Notes under the pieces: generated by a model | Seen by the model: the letters and a program-made list of their open reading frames with translations, nothing else | Databases searched by the model: none | Told to the model about the DNA's origin: nothing | Shown here: positions 36,001 to 44,634 of the stretch, piece by piece | Position numbering within the stretch: the stretch's first letter is position 1 | Layout: every line of letters begins with the position of its first letter | Assembly: GCA_035512695.1 (NCBI GenBank) | Contig: DATKDL010000234.1 | Coordinates: 1 to 55,428, forward strand | DNA from: DATDOR01 sp035512695 | GTDB lineage: Bacteria > Chloroflexota > Anaerolineae > Anaerolineales > JABWBV01 | Reading direction: 5' to 3' | DNA length: 55,428 nt | Position numbers and translations under genes: made by a program

Positions 36001-37986
36001 ATGAAGAAAGAATTTAACCTGGCCTTCAATGAGGTCCTGGACGCCAAGCAGCTCCCCGCCGAAATCGTCATCGAAGCGATCGAAACTGCAATGGTGTCCG
36101 CCTACCGGAAGGCCGTCAACGCCTCCAGCGCACAGCAGGTGGTCGCCGAGATCGATACCGAAGAAGGCGGCGTCAAGATCTTCGCCGAGAAGGAAGTCGT
36201 GGACGACGTCCATGACGACCGGACGGAGGTCCTCCTGGAGGTGGCGCGCGAATATGACCCGATCGCCGAGTACGGCGACATGGTCCTGGTCGAGTGTACG
36301 CCCGGCGATTTTGGCCGCGTCGCGGCGCAAACCGCGCGCCAGGTCATCCAGCAGCGCATGCGCGAAGCCGAGCGGGACGAGCAGTTCAAGCATTTCAGCA
36401 CCCTGGTCGGTGAAGTCGTCAATGGAGTGATCCAGGCGATCAACAACCGCCAGGTCACGCTCGGGTTGGACAAGAAAGCCGAAGGCGCCATGCCGTTCAA
36501 GGAGCAGATCCGCGGCGAGCGTTTCCGGATGCACGACCGTGTCCGGGCCCTGCTGCTGGAAGTCAAGATGACCCCGCGCGGGCCGCAGATCATCCTGTCC
36601 CGCTCGCACAAGAACTTCCTGCGTCGGCTGCTGGAAGACGAAGTCCCCGAAATCTACCAGGGTTTGGTCGAGATCCGCTCGATCTCGCGCGAACCGGGGC
36701 AGCGCTCCAAGGTCGCCGTCTCCGCCGTCCAGGCGGGGATCGACCCGGTCGGCGCTTGCGTCGGCGTGCGCGGGATGCGGATCCAGGCCATCGTCCGAGA
36801 GCTGCACGACGAGAAGATCGACGTGATCGAGTGGAACCCGGACCCCGGCGAGTACATCGCCAAAGCCCTCAGCCCGGCCCGCGTCCTGGGCGTCTTTTTG
36901 GACCGCTATTCCCGGACGACCAAGACGGCGACCGTCGTGGTCCCGGAAGATCAGCTCAGCCTGGCGATTGGCCGGGACGGCCAGAACGCCCGTTTGGCGG
37001 CCAAACTGACCGGCTGGCGGATCGATATCAAGAGCATCCCGGAAGCCGCCGCCGACTCCCTCAACCGGCTGCAGACCGACGAAGAGTATGCCTTTATTGC
37101 ACGGGACGAAACCGAGGTCATGGTCGTCGTAGAGGCGATCCTGGCCAAGAAAGCCGAAGGCCGTCCGGTTCCGCCGGAGGATTACACCATCCTCTCCCAG
37201 TTCATCACCCGCGTCGAGAACCGCTTCCTGGACCGGCGCGCCGTCGAACACCAGGAAGAGCTCGACGAGCAGGCCCGGGTCAGGGAGACCGTCCCGCCGG
37301 CTGCCTTCGAGCACAAATTGGATCAGCTGGAACTCACCGAACGCCAGGCCGCCTTGCTCCAGGAACATGGTTTTGAGAGCATCGGCGACCTGGCCTTCCA
37401 GATGCGGCTGAATTCCGACGAGGTCCTGGCGCTGAACGGGATCGGTCCCAAGGCGATGGAGACGATCGAAGCCGCCCTCGAGATCTTCCTGGCGAACATC
37501 CCGTCCGAAGCCGACGCGGCTGCGCTGGAAGCCGGGGCAGTGGAAGCGGACGAAATGGTCGCAGCGCTCGCCGAAGCAGAACCCGACGAGCTGCCTGCCG
37601 CGCCTGCGCCTGAGGTGGAAATCGAGGCCGCTGCACCGCTGGCCGAGACGGAAGAAGCGGAGATCGTTCACCTCGAGGATGAGGTGGAGGAAGTCCCGGA
37701 ACCGGCTGCAGCCGAACCGGAGCGCGTCACCGTCAAGGACGGCCTGGAAGAGAAGGATTTCGACGAACTCTTCGCCTTCACCCCGGAGGACTTCGGATTT
37801 GTCGAAGAAGAGGAAGAGGTCGAAGAAGGCGGCGAAACGGAAGGCGAGGGGGCCACCAAGAAGAAGAAGCGCAAGAAGCGCTTCAGCGAGTTGGAATACG
37901 ACCCCGAACGCGACATCACCATCGTCCGGCGGAAGCGCAAGCGCGGCAGCCAGGGCGAATGGTTGATGGACGACGAGTGGGAGTGA
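36001..37986 (+). CDS. nusA: Transcription termination/antitermination factor NusA with long acidic tail
   Basis: This 661-residue protein has the NusA N-terminal domain (about 1-130), an S1 domain (about 134-200), and KH1-KH2 (about 223-345, with VGVRGMRIQAIVREL and LAIGRDGQNARLAAKL). A helix-hairpin-helix region follows at about 449-494 (LNGIGPKAMETIEAAL), then about 165 residues of Glu/Ala-rich and finally Lys/Arg-rich sequence. Typical NusA proteins are 350-500 residues. It binds RNA polymerase and nascent RNA and controls pausing, termination and antitermination. The ATG at 36001 is preceded by GAAAGTAGG. rimP, its usual upstream partner, is absent. rnpM follows 6 bp later. Confidence 0.95.
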   Translation: MKKEFNLAFNEVLDAKQLPAEIVIEAIETAMVSAYRKAVNASSAQQVVAEIDTEEGGVKIFAEKEVVDDVHDDRTEVLLEVAREYDPIAEYGDMVLVECTPGDFGRVAAQTARQVIQQRMREAERDEQFKHFSTLVGEVVNGVIQAINNRQVTLGLDKKAEGAMPFKEQIRGERFRMHDRVRALLLEVKMTPRGPQIILSRSHKNFLRRLLEDEVPEIYQGLVEIRSISREPGQRSKVAVSAVQAGIDPVGACVGVRGMRIQAIVRELHDEKIDVIEWNPDPGEYIAKALSPARVLGVFLDRYSRTTKTATVVVPEDQLSLAIGRDGQNARLAAKLTGWRIDIKSIPEAAADSLNRLQTDEEYAFIARDETEVMVVVEAILAKKAEGRPVPPEDYTILSQFITRVENRFLDRRAVEHQEELDEQARVRETVPPAAFEHKLDQLELTERQAALLQEHGFESIGDLAFQMRLNSDEVLALNGIGPKAMETIEAALEIFLANIPSEADAAALEAGAVEADEMVAALAEAEPDELPAAPAPEVEIEAAAPLAETEEAEIVHLEDEVEEVPEPAAAEPERVTVKDGLEEKDFDELFAFTPEDFGFVEEEEEVEEGGETEGEGATKKKKRKKRFSELEYDPERDITIVRRKRKRGSQGEWLMDDEWE

Positions 37987-37992
37987 TGCAGC

Positions 37993-38304
37993 GTGGCGCT
38001 GAAACGACCTGCCCGACGCCGGCACGTCCCGCAGCGGACCTGTGTCGGATGCCGGACCGTTTTGGCGAAAAAGGAACTTGTCCGGATCGTCCGGACGCCC
38101 GAAGGCGTTTTCGTTGACCCGGCCGGTCGCCTGGCCGGTCGGGGGGCTTATCTCCACAACCAGCGTTCCTGTTGGGAGCGGGCGCTCGGGGAGGGGCACG
38201 GCGGAAAGACCGCCGCGCCCATCCTGGCGAGCGCCTTGAAGGCAACGCTTTCCGAGCCGGACCTCGAACGGCTCAAAACGCATCTCGAAAGCCTTCCGGG
38301 CTGA
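37993..38304 (+). CDS. rnpM: YlxR/RnpM family RNA-binding protein (DUF448)
   Basis: This 103-residue protein has the family signature PQRTCVGCRTVLAKKELVRI and AGRLAGRGAYLHN. YlxR proteins lie between nusA and infB in most bacteria, and in Gram-positives the protein was reported to modulate RNase P. The start is GTG, 6 bp after the nusA stop. A family A palindrome fills much of the 191-bp gap before infB, which is wider than usual for this operon. Confidence 0.92.
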   Translation: MALKRPARRRHVPQRTCVGCRTVLAKKELVRIVRTPEGVFVDPAGRLAGRGAYLHNQRSCWERALGEGHGGKTAAPILASALKATLSEPDLERLKTHLESLPG

Positions 38305-38331
38305 CGCAAAGCAAGCGCACGCCTTTTCAGT

Positions 38332-38424
38332 ACCGATCCGAAAATGGGGTCGATGATGTCGAGGCGTGCGGTGGTTTCACCGCCGCACGCCTCGACATCG
38401 CCAAAACGAATTTCGGATCGGTTC
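38332..38424. repeat. Family A bipartite palindrome, copy 5
   Basis: Outer motifs ACCGATCCGAAAA (38332-38344) and ATTTCGGATCGGT (38410-38422) pair with one mismatch. The inner perfect 17-bp arms (38355-38371 and 38383-38399) pair around an 11-nt loop. Unpaired spacers separate the two stems. It lies between rnpM and infB, genes normally co-transcribed. Confidence 0.85.
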
Positions 38425-38495
38425 TAAGGATTTCAAAATAACCGCCGGATGCATTTGTGCCGGCGATAAGCGATTTAGAGAGAAAGGACCCTCCC

Positions 38496-40289
38496 ATGAG
38501 TGATAATGTTAAAGAAAATGTGATCGTGTTGCCCGGCAGCGTCTCCGTTAGGGACCTGGCCCAGGCACTCGGCGCCAGCCCGATCGATGTCATCAAAACC
38601 CTGATGACCAACGGCGTGATGGCCAATATAAACCAGCAGGTCGACTTCGATACGGCCTCCATCGTGGCGTCCGAACTTGGTTATGAGGTCGAACTGGAGA
38701 CAATCGACCTCCAGGAATCGGCTGCTGAAGGGGTAGTCCCGTTATGGAAACGGCTGATCCAGGACCAGGCCCCGGAGGATCTGCTCGCCCGCCCGCCGGT
38801 GGTCACCATTCTTGGGCACGTCGACCACGGTAAGACGACCCTGCTGGACGCGATCCGTGACACCAGCGTCGCCGCCGGCGAGGCTGGCGGGATCACTCAA
38901 CACATCGGTGCTTACCAGGTCCGGCACAACGACCAGTTGATCACGTTCCTGGACACGCCCGGCCATGCGGCCTTCACGGCCATGCGCGCCCGCGGCGCGC
39001 AGGGCGCCGATATCGTCGTCCTGGTCGTCGCCGCCGATGACGGGGTAATGCCGCAGACGCGCGAAGCCCTGGCGCATGCCAAGGCCGCACAGGTCCCCCT
39101 CATCGTGGCGCTCAACAAGGTCGACCGGCCGAACGCCAACATGGAGCGGGTCAAACGACAGCTCGCAGATGCCGGGCTGATCCCGGACGACTGGGAAGGC
39201 GATACGATCGTCGTCCCGGTTTCCGCCAAGGAGCAAACCGGGATTGAAGACCTGCTCGAAGCGATCCTGCTCGTGGCGAACGACACCCAGATTCACGCAA
39301 ACCCGAATGGTCGCGTGATCGGCAGTGTGATCGAGGCCGAAGTCGACCGGTATCGGGGCGTCATGACCACCCTGCTGATCCAGAATGGGACGGTATCGGT
39401 AGGCGATGTGGTCCTCGCCGGGATCGCCCATGGCCGAATCAAGGCCATGTTCGACTACAACGGGAAAGACGTCACGAGCGCCGGGCCGTCGACTCCGGTG
39501 TCTGTGATGGGTCTCAACGAAGTCCCACTGGCCGGTGAATTGTTCGTGACCGTCGATTCGGAGCGCGATGCCCGTGCGATCTCCGCCGAGCGCCAGCAGA
39601 AAGCCCGGCAGGCCCAGGCCACGGTGAAGTCCACCGTGACCCTCGAGAAGCTGTTCGAACAGGTGCGCGCCGGGGAAGTGCCGGAACTGCGGTTGGTCGT
39701 CAAAGCGGATGTGCAAGGTTCGCTTGAGCCGATCATGGACTCTCTGAAAAACCTTTCCGTCGGCGATATCCGGGTCCAGATCCTGCATTCGGGCACCGGC
39801 AACATCGGCGAGAATGACGTCATGCTGGCAGCCGCCTCCCGGGCGATCGTCATTGGCTTTAACGTTGACGCAGAAGCCGCCGTGCCCAGGTTGGCCGAGA
39901 AGGAGCATATCTCGATCCGCAGGTACAGCATCATCTACCGGCTGCTCGAAGACGTCGAAAAGGCTCTCAAGGGGATGCTCGAACCGGAAGAGCGCCTGAC
40001 GACCATTGGGAAGGCTGAAGTCCGGGCGGTTTTCAAGGTGCCGCGCGCCGGTATGATCGCCGGCTGCTACGTCCTGGAAGGCGAGATCCGCCGGAATGCG
40101 GAAGCCCGCGTGATCCGGAAAGGCGAGGCGATCCACGATGGGCCGATCGGCTCGCTCAGACATCACGAGGAAGATGTCCGGGAGATGCGCCAGGGCTTTG
40201 AATGCGGGATCGGGCTCAAGGATTTCGACCGCTTTCTCGTCGGCGATGTCATCGAGTGTTTCGTCCGGGAAATGGTCGCGGCGGTGTAG
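38496..40289 (+). CDS. infB: Translation initiation factor IF-2, short form
   Basis: This 597-residue GTPase has an IF2N-like N-terminal segment (SVRDLAQALGASPIDVIKTL), the G1 motif GHVDHGKTTLLDAI (about 107-120), DTPGHAAF and NKVDRPN, then beta-barrel and C-terminal domains ending in initiator-tRNA binding sequence. It lacks the long N-terminal extension of the E. coli protein (890 residues). AGAAAGGA lies upstream of the ATG at 38496. rbfA starts 4 bp after its stop. Confidence 0.96.
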   Translation: MSDNVKENVIVLPGSVSVRDLAQALGASPIDVIKTLMTNGVMANINQQVDFDTASIVASELGYEVELETIDLQESAAEGVVPLWKRLIQDQAPEDLLARPPVVTILGHVDHGKTTLLDAIRDTSVAAGEAGGITQHIGAYQVRHNDQLITFLDTPGHAAFTAMRARGAQGADIVVLVVAADDGVMPQTREALAHAKAAQVPLIVALNKVDRPNANMERVKRQLADAGLIPDDWEGDTIVVPVSAKEQTGIEDLLEAILLVANDTQIHANPNGRVIGSVIEAEVDRYRGVMTTLLIQNGTVSVGDVVLAGIAHGRIKAMFDYNGKDVTSAGPSTPVSVMGLNEVPLAGELFVTVDSERDARAISAERQQKARQAQATVKSTVTLEKLFEQVRAGEVPELRLVVKADVQGSLEPIMDSLKNLSVGDIRVQILHSGTGNIGENDVMLAAASRAIVIGFNVDAEAAVPRLAEKEHISIRRYSIIYRLLEDVEKALKGMLEPEERLTTIGKAEVRAVFKVPRAGMIAGCYVLEGEIRRNAEARVIRKGEAIHDGPIGSLRHHEEDVREMRQGFECGIGLKDFDRFLVGDVIECFVREMVAAV

Positions 40290-40293
40290 AACA

Positions 40294-40671
40294 ATGGCCA
40301 GACCAATCAGAGTGCAGCGGATTGCCGAACGCATCCGAGAGGAGCTTTCTGAGATCCTGCTTTACCAGGTGACCGATCCGCGCTTGAAAGGCGTTTCGGT
40401 TACGGACGTGACCGTGGACAGGGAGCTGGCTTACGCCACGATCTTTGTCTCCACGGTCGAAGGTTCGGTCCGTGAAGATGAAGTCTTGAGCGGATTCGAA
40501 CACGCCGCCGGTTTTATCCGTTTCCAACTCAGCCAGCGGATCGAGCTGCGCTCGTTCCCGCAGGTGCGCTTCAAATGGGACCCAACGGCCGAGCGCGCCG
40601 AACGGTTGGAAGAACTCTTCGCCCGCCTTCGGGAGGAGAAAGAAGCCGAGGATCGAGGCGACGATGACTGA
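40294..40671 (+). CDS. rbfA: Ribosome-binding factor A
   Basis: This 125-residue protein has the KH-like RbfA fold: RVQRIAERIREELSEIL, VTDPRLKGVSVTDVTVDREL, AYATIFVS and IELRSFPQVRFKWD. It aids 30S subunit maturation. The ATG at 40294 is 4 bp after infB. Its C-terminus is charged (EEKEAEDRGDDD), and its last 8 bp overlap nrnA, so the three genes are translationally linked. Confidence 0.95.
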   Translation: MARPIRVQRIAERIREELSEILLYQVTDPRLKGVSVTDVTVDRELAYATIFVSTVEGSVREDEVLSGFEHAAGFIRFQLSQRIELRSFPQVRFKWDPTAERAERLEELFARLREEKEAEDRGDDD

Positions 40672-41647
40672 CCCGACGGTCCGGGCGATCCTGGATGTGA
40701 TTGGCCGCGGCAGCCGGTTCCTGCTCGTTTCGCACCTCCGTCCGGACGGCGATGCGGTCGGTTCCGTGCTCGGGTTGGGGCTGTCGCTCGAGGCTGCCGG
40801 CAAATCGGTCGCCATGGTGCTGGAGGATGGGGTGCCGGTCAATTTCCGGCAACTGACCGGCGCCGACCGGATCGACGGCCGCTCGGAGGGTCCGTTCGAC
40901 GCCGTGTTCGTGCTGGACTGCTCCGATCTGATGCGGGCCGGTGCGGCGCTGGACGAATACCACCAGCCCCACATCAACATCGATCACCACCCGACAAACG
41001 ACGGATTTGCGGCGATTAACATGGTGATCGAGAGCGCCTGTTCGACCACCGAGATGATCTACGACGTGCTGCGGGCCGGTGACATCCCGATCCCACCGGA
41101 GGCCGCCGAGGCGCTGCTGACCGGGCTGGTGACCGATACGATCGGGTTCCAGACCCCCAACATCAGCGCAAAAGCGATCCGGACCGCCGCCGATTTGATG
41201 GAACTCGGTCCGGACCTCTCGCGCCTCTACCGGACGGCGCTGATCGAAAAATCCTTCGAAGCCTACCGCTACTGGGGAGCCGGCCTGATGAGCCTGCGCC
41301 GGGAGAACGGCCTGGTCTGGGCTTCGCTCACCCTGGATGACCGCCGCCAGGCCGGCTACGGTGGCCGCGACGACGCAGACCTGGTCAACCAGCTCTCGGC
41401 GATCAAGGGCTCAATGGTGCGGATCATTTTTATCGAGCTGTCCGACTCGGAAGTCAAGGTCAGCTGGCGGTCGCAGCCCGGGTATGACGTCTCGGGGGTT
41501 GCCGGCAGCTTCGGGGGGGGCGGTCACCGCACCGCCGCAGGAGCGACTGTTGCCGGAGCGTTGGAAGACGTCCGCCGCCGGGTCGTGGAGGCTACGCGCG
41601 AATTGATGGGAGCAGCAGGGGAATTAGCCGAATCGCCTATTCGCTAA
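40664..41647 (+). CDS. nrnA: DHH phosphoesterase, NrnA-type nanoRNase/pAp phosphatase
   Basis: This 327-residue protein has DHH motifs VSHLRPDGDAVGS, FVLDCSD and INIDHHPTNDGF, and DHHA1 ending FGGGGHRTAAGA. In this operon position it is the NrnA-type enzyme that degrades short oligoribonucleotides and pAp, which is also produced by the PAPS-dependent sulfotransferases of the glycan locus. It overlaps rbfA by 8 bp. A small hairpin (41623-41633 with 41639-41648, one bulge) includes its stop codon. Confidence 0.93.
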   Translation: MTDPTVRAILDVIGRGSRFLLVSHLRPDGDAVGSVLGLGLSLEAAGKSVAMVLEDGVPVNFRQLTGADRIDGRSEGPFDAVFVLDCSDLMRAGAALDEYHQPHINIDHHPTNDGFAAINMVIESACSTTEMIYDVLRAGDIPIPPEAAEALLTGLVTDTIGFQTPNISAKAIRTAADLMELGPDLSRLYRTALIEKSFEAYRYWGAGLMSLRRENGLVWASLTLDDRRQAGYGGRDDADLVNQLSAIKGSMVRIIFIELSDSEVKVSWRSQPGYDVSGVAGSFGGGGHRTAAGATVAGALEDVRRRVVEATRELMGAAGELAESPIR

Positions 41648-41652
41648 TCGAG

Positions 41653-41691
41653 GAAATCGGGTAGGATAGGTCCTGGTGCCGATCCGAACTG
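41653..41691. repeat. Possible relic halves of a family A repeat
   Basis: GAAATCGGGTAGGATAGGTCC (41653-41673) resembles the outer right motif, and GCCGATCCGAACTG (41678-41691) resembles the outer left motif, but no hairpin core lies between them in the usual order. They precede the complete copy at 41761. Confidence 0.35.
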
Positions 41692-41760
41692 CGGGGTGGC
41701 GGTGCCTGGGCTCGCCGGTTCACCCGAAAAGCCGGATGGGTGTTGGGAGATATAAAAACG

Positions 41761-41850
41761 TATCCGAAAATTGAGGTGACGAATTTGGGGGGCGGCAGCT
41801 TTGCTGCCGCCCCCCAAATTCGCCAAACCCCGGAATTTCCGGATAGGTTC
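41761..41850. repeat. Family A bipartite palindrome, copy 6
   Basis: The inner stem is perfect over 20 bp (41780-41799 with 41803-41822) with a TTT loop. The outer motifs TATCCGAAAATT (41761-41772) and GAATTTCCGGATAGGTTC (41833-41850) pair imperfectly. It lies between nrnA and truB. Confidence 0.85.
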
Positions 41851-41874
41851 CAAATTCGAGGGAGAAAATCGTTA

Positions 41875-42780
41875 ATGGATAAGAAAGTGATCGAAAATGT
41901 CGTGTCTGGCGTGCTCGTTGTGGACAAGCCGGTCGGATTGACTTCGCACGACGTCGTCCAGATCATCCGCAAAGGTACCGGGATCCGGCGGGCAGGTCAC
42001 ACCGGGACGCTCGACCCGCGCGCCTCCGGCGTGCTGGTGGTCCTGGTCGGTCCGGCGGTTCGGCTGAGCGAATACGTCTCGGCATCGGATAAACGCTACC
42101 AGGCCACGATCCGGCTGGGGCAGTCCACGAGCACATACGACTCCGAGGGGGAGGTTTCCGGTGCGCCGGTCGATGTCAGCAAGCTCAGCGAGGAAGCCTT
42201 TGAGGACCTGCTGCAGGGTTTTATCGGCGAGATCCAGCAAACCCCGCCGGCGTACTCCGCAGTGAAGGTCAAGGGCAAAAAGGCTTACGAACGCGCCCGA
42301 AATGGGGAAGAGGTCGAGCTCGAGCCGCGGACGATCAACGTTTACAGCCTGGAACTGCTCGAGTGGTCCCCGCCGGAGACCGTCATCGACGTGTTCTGCT
42401 CATCCGGGACCTATGTGCGGTCGCTGGCGAACGATCTCGGGGAGAACCTGGGGGTCGGCGCGCACCTGGTCGGGCTGCGGCGCACCAAGAGCGGCCGGTT
42501 CACCCTCCGCGATGCCGTCTCCCTGCGCCGGCTGCGGGAATCGTTTGCGACCGGGGAGTGGTCGCAGTTCCTGATCCCGGCCTCGGAAGCACTTGGAGAT
42601 TGGCCGGCCGTCGAGTTGGCGGCCGACGAGGTCGATCAGATCCGCCACGGTCACCGCGTCCCGGCTGCCGAAGGGTCACAGGGCTGGGCGCGCGCCATCA
42701 CCGAGCAGGGAGACCTGGTCGCCCTCATCGAGTACGCCGACGGGGAGTGGCAGCCCAGGAAAGTTTTCTTTATTTCATAA
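41875..42780 (+). CDS. truB: tRNA pseudouridine-55 synthase TruB
   Basis: This 301-residue protein has VLVVDKPVGLTSHDVV and the catalytic motif HTGTLDPRASGVLVV with Asp47. KRYQATIRLGQSTSTYDSEG and CSSGTYVRSLANDLGE are also diagnostic. It converts U55 of tRNA to pseudouridine. The ATG at 41875 follows GAGGGAGAAA. The upstream open frame runs through the palindrome and is not credible as coding sequence. Confidence 0.95.
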   Translation: MDKKVIENVVSGVLVVDKPVGLTSHDVVQIIRKGTGIRRAGHTGTLDPRASGVLVVLVGPAVRLSEYVSASDKRYQATIRLGQSTSTYDSEGEVSGAPVDVSKLSEEAFEDLLQGFIGEIQQTPPAYSAVKVKGKKAYERARNGEEVELEPRTINVYSLELLEWSPPETVIDVFCSSGTYVRSLANDLGENLGVGAHLVGLRRTKSGRFTLRDAVSLRRLRESFATGEWSQFLIPASEALGDWPAVELAADEVDQIRHGHRVPAAEGSQGWARAITEQGDLVALIEYADGEWQPRKVFFIS

Positions 42781-42789
42781 TCAGAATTG

Positions 42790-42840
42790 GCAAGATAAGC
42801 TGTGCGGCCAGGCTTTCCCCGGCCGCACGGCTCATTTTGC
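42790..42840. terminator. Hairpin between truB and ribF
   Basis: Arms 42790-42809 and 42821-42840 (20 bp, three differences, two of them G:U in RNA) flank an 11-nt loop. It fills most of the 68-bp gap and ends 8 bp before the ribF ATG, leaving little room for a promoter or ribosome site. Confidence 0.65.
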
Positions 42841-42848
42841 ATATCTCA

Positions 42849-43781
42849 ATGCAAACCCATCACTCCCTTGATGATCTCCGCCTGGACGGAGCCTGGCTGA
42901 CGATTGGTGTGTATGACGGCGTCCACATCGGACACCAGGCGATCCTGACCGAGCTCGTGTCCGGCGCGGGGGCTGCCGGCCGTCCGGCCGTCGTCGTCAC
43001 CTTCGACCCGCACCCGGCCGCCGTCCTGCACCCGGAAAACGCGCCCCGGATGCTGACCACGGCCGGCGAGCGCGCCGCATTGCTGGGTGAACTCGGGGTC
43101 GATCACGTCGTCATCCAGCGTTTCGACCTCGACCTCTCCCGACAGACTGCCCGGGATTACGCCGCTCGGCTGAAAGACCGGACCGGTCTCGAGCGGCTGC
43201 TGGTGGGATACGATTTTGCGATGGGCCGCGACCGCGGCGGGGACGTCCCCGCGCTGCGCGCCCTGGGGGCGGAAATCGGGTTCGATCTGCAGGTTTTCGA
43301 TCCGGTGACGAACGGGGAAACGGCCGTTTCCTCGAGCCGGATCCGGCGAACGCTGTCCGAAGGCCGGGTTCGCGAGGCCGGCCGGATGCTTGGGAGGCCG
43401 TACGCCGTCAGCGGACCGGTCGTGACCGGGGCGCAGCGCGGTCGTTCGATCGGGATCCCGACCGCCAACGTCGCCGTCCCGGCCGAAAAACTCGTGCCCG
43501 CCGCCGGGGTCTATGCCTGCCGGGTGACAGCCGGCGGGTCCTCATTCAGGGCGGCCACCAATATCGGCTTCCGTCCGACCTTCGAGGGCGGCGAAACGGT
43601 GACGACGGTCGAAGCGCATTTGCTCGATTTCGATGGCGACCTGTATAATCAGGTCGTCGAGGTCGCGTTCGTCGAACGCCTGCGGGATGAAATGAAATTC
43701 TCCGGGGTCGAGGCCCTGGTCGCCCGGATCCGGGCCGACATCCTTCAAGCACGGGAGGTGCTGGATGAGGCAGTATCTTGA
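42849..43781 (+). CDS. ribF: Bifunctional riboflavin kinase/FAD synthetase
   Basis: This 310-residue protein has an FMN adenylyltransferase domain (GVYDGVHIGHQAIL, VTFDPHPAAVL, VGYDFAMGRDRGGD, SSSRIRRTL) and a flavokinase domain (GRPYAVSGPVVTGAQRGR, GIPTANV, TNIGFRPTF). It makes FMN and FAD, needed among others by the dehydrogenase-like enzyme at 6343. The start ATG at 42849 lies just after a hairpin and has no good ribosome site. Its end overlaps thyA by 17 bp. Confidence 0.95.
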   Translation: MQTHHSLDDLRLDGAWLTIGVYDGVHIGHQAILTELVSGAGAAGRPAVVVTFDPHPAAVLHPENAPRMLTTAGERAALLGELGVDHVVIQRFDLDLSRQTARDYAARLKDRTGLERLLVGYDFAMGRDRGGDVPALRALGAEIGFDLQVFDPVTNGETAVSSSRIRRTLSEGRVREAGRMLGRPYAVSGPVVTGAQRGRSIGIPTANVAVPAEKLVPAAGVYACRVTAGGSSFRAATNIGFRPTFEGGETVTTVEAHLLDFDGDLYNQVVEVAFVERLRDEMKFSGVEALVARIRADILQAREVLDEAVS

Positions 43782-44559
43782 CCTGATGCGGCAGGTCCTT
43801 GAAACCGGGGTCGAGAAGGCGGACCGAACCGGGACGGGAACCCTTTCCGTGTTCGGGTCCCAGCTGCGGTTCGATCTGTCCGAAGGTTTTCCGATCGTCA
43901 CCACCAAAAAATTGCATCTCCGCTCGATCCTTTATGAACTTTTGTGGTTCCTGCGGGGGGAAACCAACGTCCGCTACCTGCAGGAGAACGGGGTCCGGAT
44001 CTGGAACGAATGGGCCGGTCCGGATGGGGAGCTGGGGCCTGTTTACGGGGCGCAGTGGCGTTCTTGGCCGGACCGGGATGGGAAGCCGATCGACCAGATC
44101 GCCGAGGTGATCGAGGCGATCCGCACGGAGCCGGGTTCGCGCCGGCTGATCGTCTCGGCCTGGAACGTCTCCGAACTCCCCCGGATGGCGCTCCCGCCCT
44201 GCCACCTGCTGTTCCAATTCTATGTCGCCGCCGGGAAGCTATCCTGCCAGCTTTACCAGCGTTCGGCCGATCTATTCCTCGGGGTGCCGTTCAATATCGC
44301 TTCGTACGCAGCCTTGACGTTGATGGTCGCGCAGGTCTGCGATCTCGAACCGGGCGATTTCGTGCATACGCTCGGAGATACCCATCTCTACCTGAACCAC
44401 CTGGACCAGGCTCATGAACAGGTCGGCCGGGAGCCGTTCCCTCTCCCCATGCTCCGCCTTAATCCGGACGTGCGTTCGATCTCCGATTTTCGATTTGAGG
44501 ATTTCGAACTGATTGATTACGTGGCGCATCCGCATATCAAGGCGACCGTCTCGGTATAA
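43765..44559 (+). CDS. thyA: Thymidylate synthase ThyA
   Basis: This 264-residue protein is the same length as E. coli ThyA and has catalytic Cys146 in MALPPCHLLFQFYV, DRTGTGTLSVFG, the phosphate-binding QRSADLFLGVPFNIASYA and the C-terminal IKATVSV. It makes dTMP and turns methylene-tetrahydrofolate into dihydrofolate, which the folA product downstream recycles. The first 17 bases lie within ribF in another frame. Confidence 0.97.
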   Translation: MRQYLDLMRQVLETGVEKADRTGTGTLSVFGSQLRFDLSEGFPIVTTKKLHLRSILYELLWFLRGETNVRYLQENGVRIWNEWAGPDGELGPVYGAQWRSWPDRDGKPIDQIAEVIEAIRTEPGSRRLIVSAWNVSELPRMALPPCHLLFQFYVAAGKLSCQLYQRSADLFLGVPFNIASYAALTLMVAQVCDLEPGDFVHTLGDTHLYLNHLDQAHEQVGREPFPLPMLRLNPDVRSISDFRFEDFELIDYVAHPHIKATVSV

Positions 44560-44566
44560 TATTTCG

Positions 44567-44615
44567 AAAAAACGAACCCCGGGTGGTGCGAAGCACCACC
44601 CGGGGTTCGTTTTTT
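44567..44615. terminator. Perfect hairpin between thyA and folA
   Basis: 23-bp perfect arms (44567-44589 and 44593-44615) with a GAA triloop (GCGAAGC) are flanked by A and T runs, so it could terminate in both directions. A TATAAT overlaps the thyA stop (44555-44560), in which case the hairpin would lie in the folA leader. Confidence 0.8.
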
Positions 44616-44634
44616 TGGCTTGATAAAACATAAC

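Noticed and set aside
41740..41874. N-terminal extension of TruB
   Set aside because: The open frame is only the family A palindrome read through. TruB homology begins at 41875 after a ribosome site.
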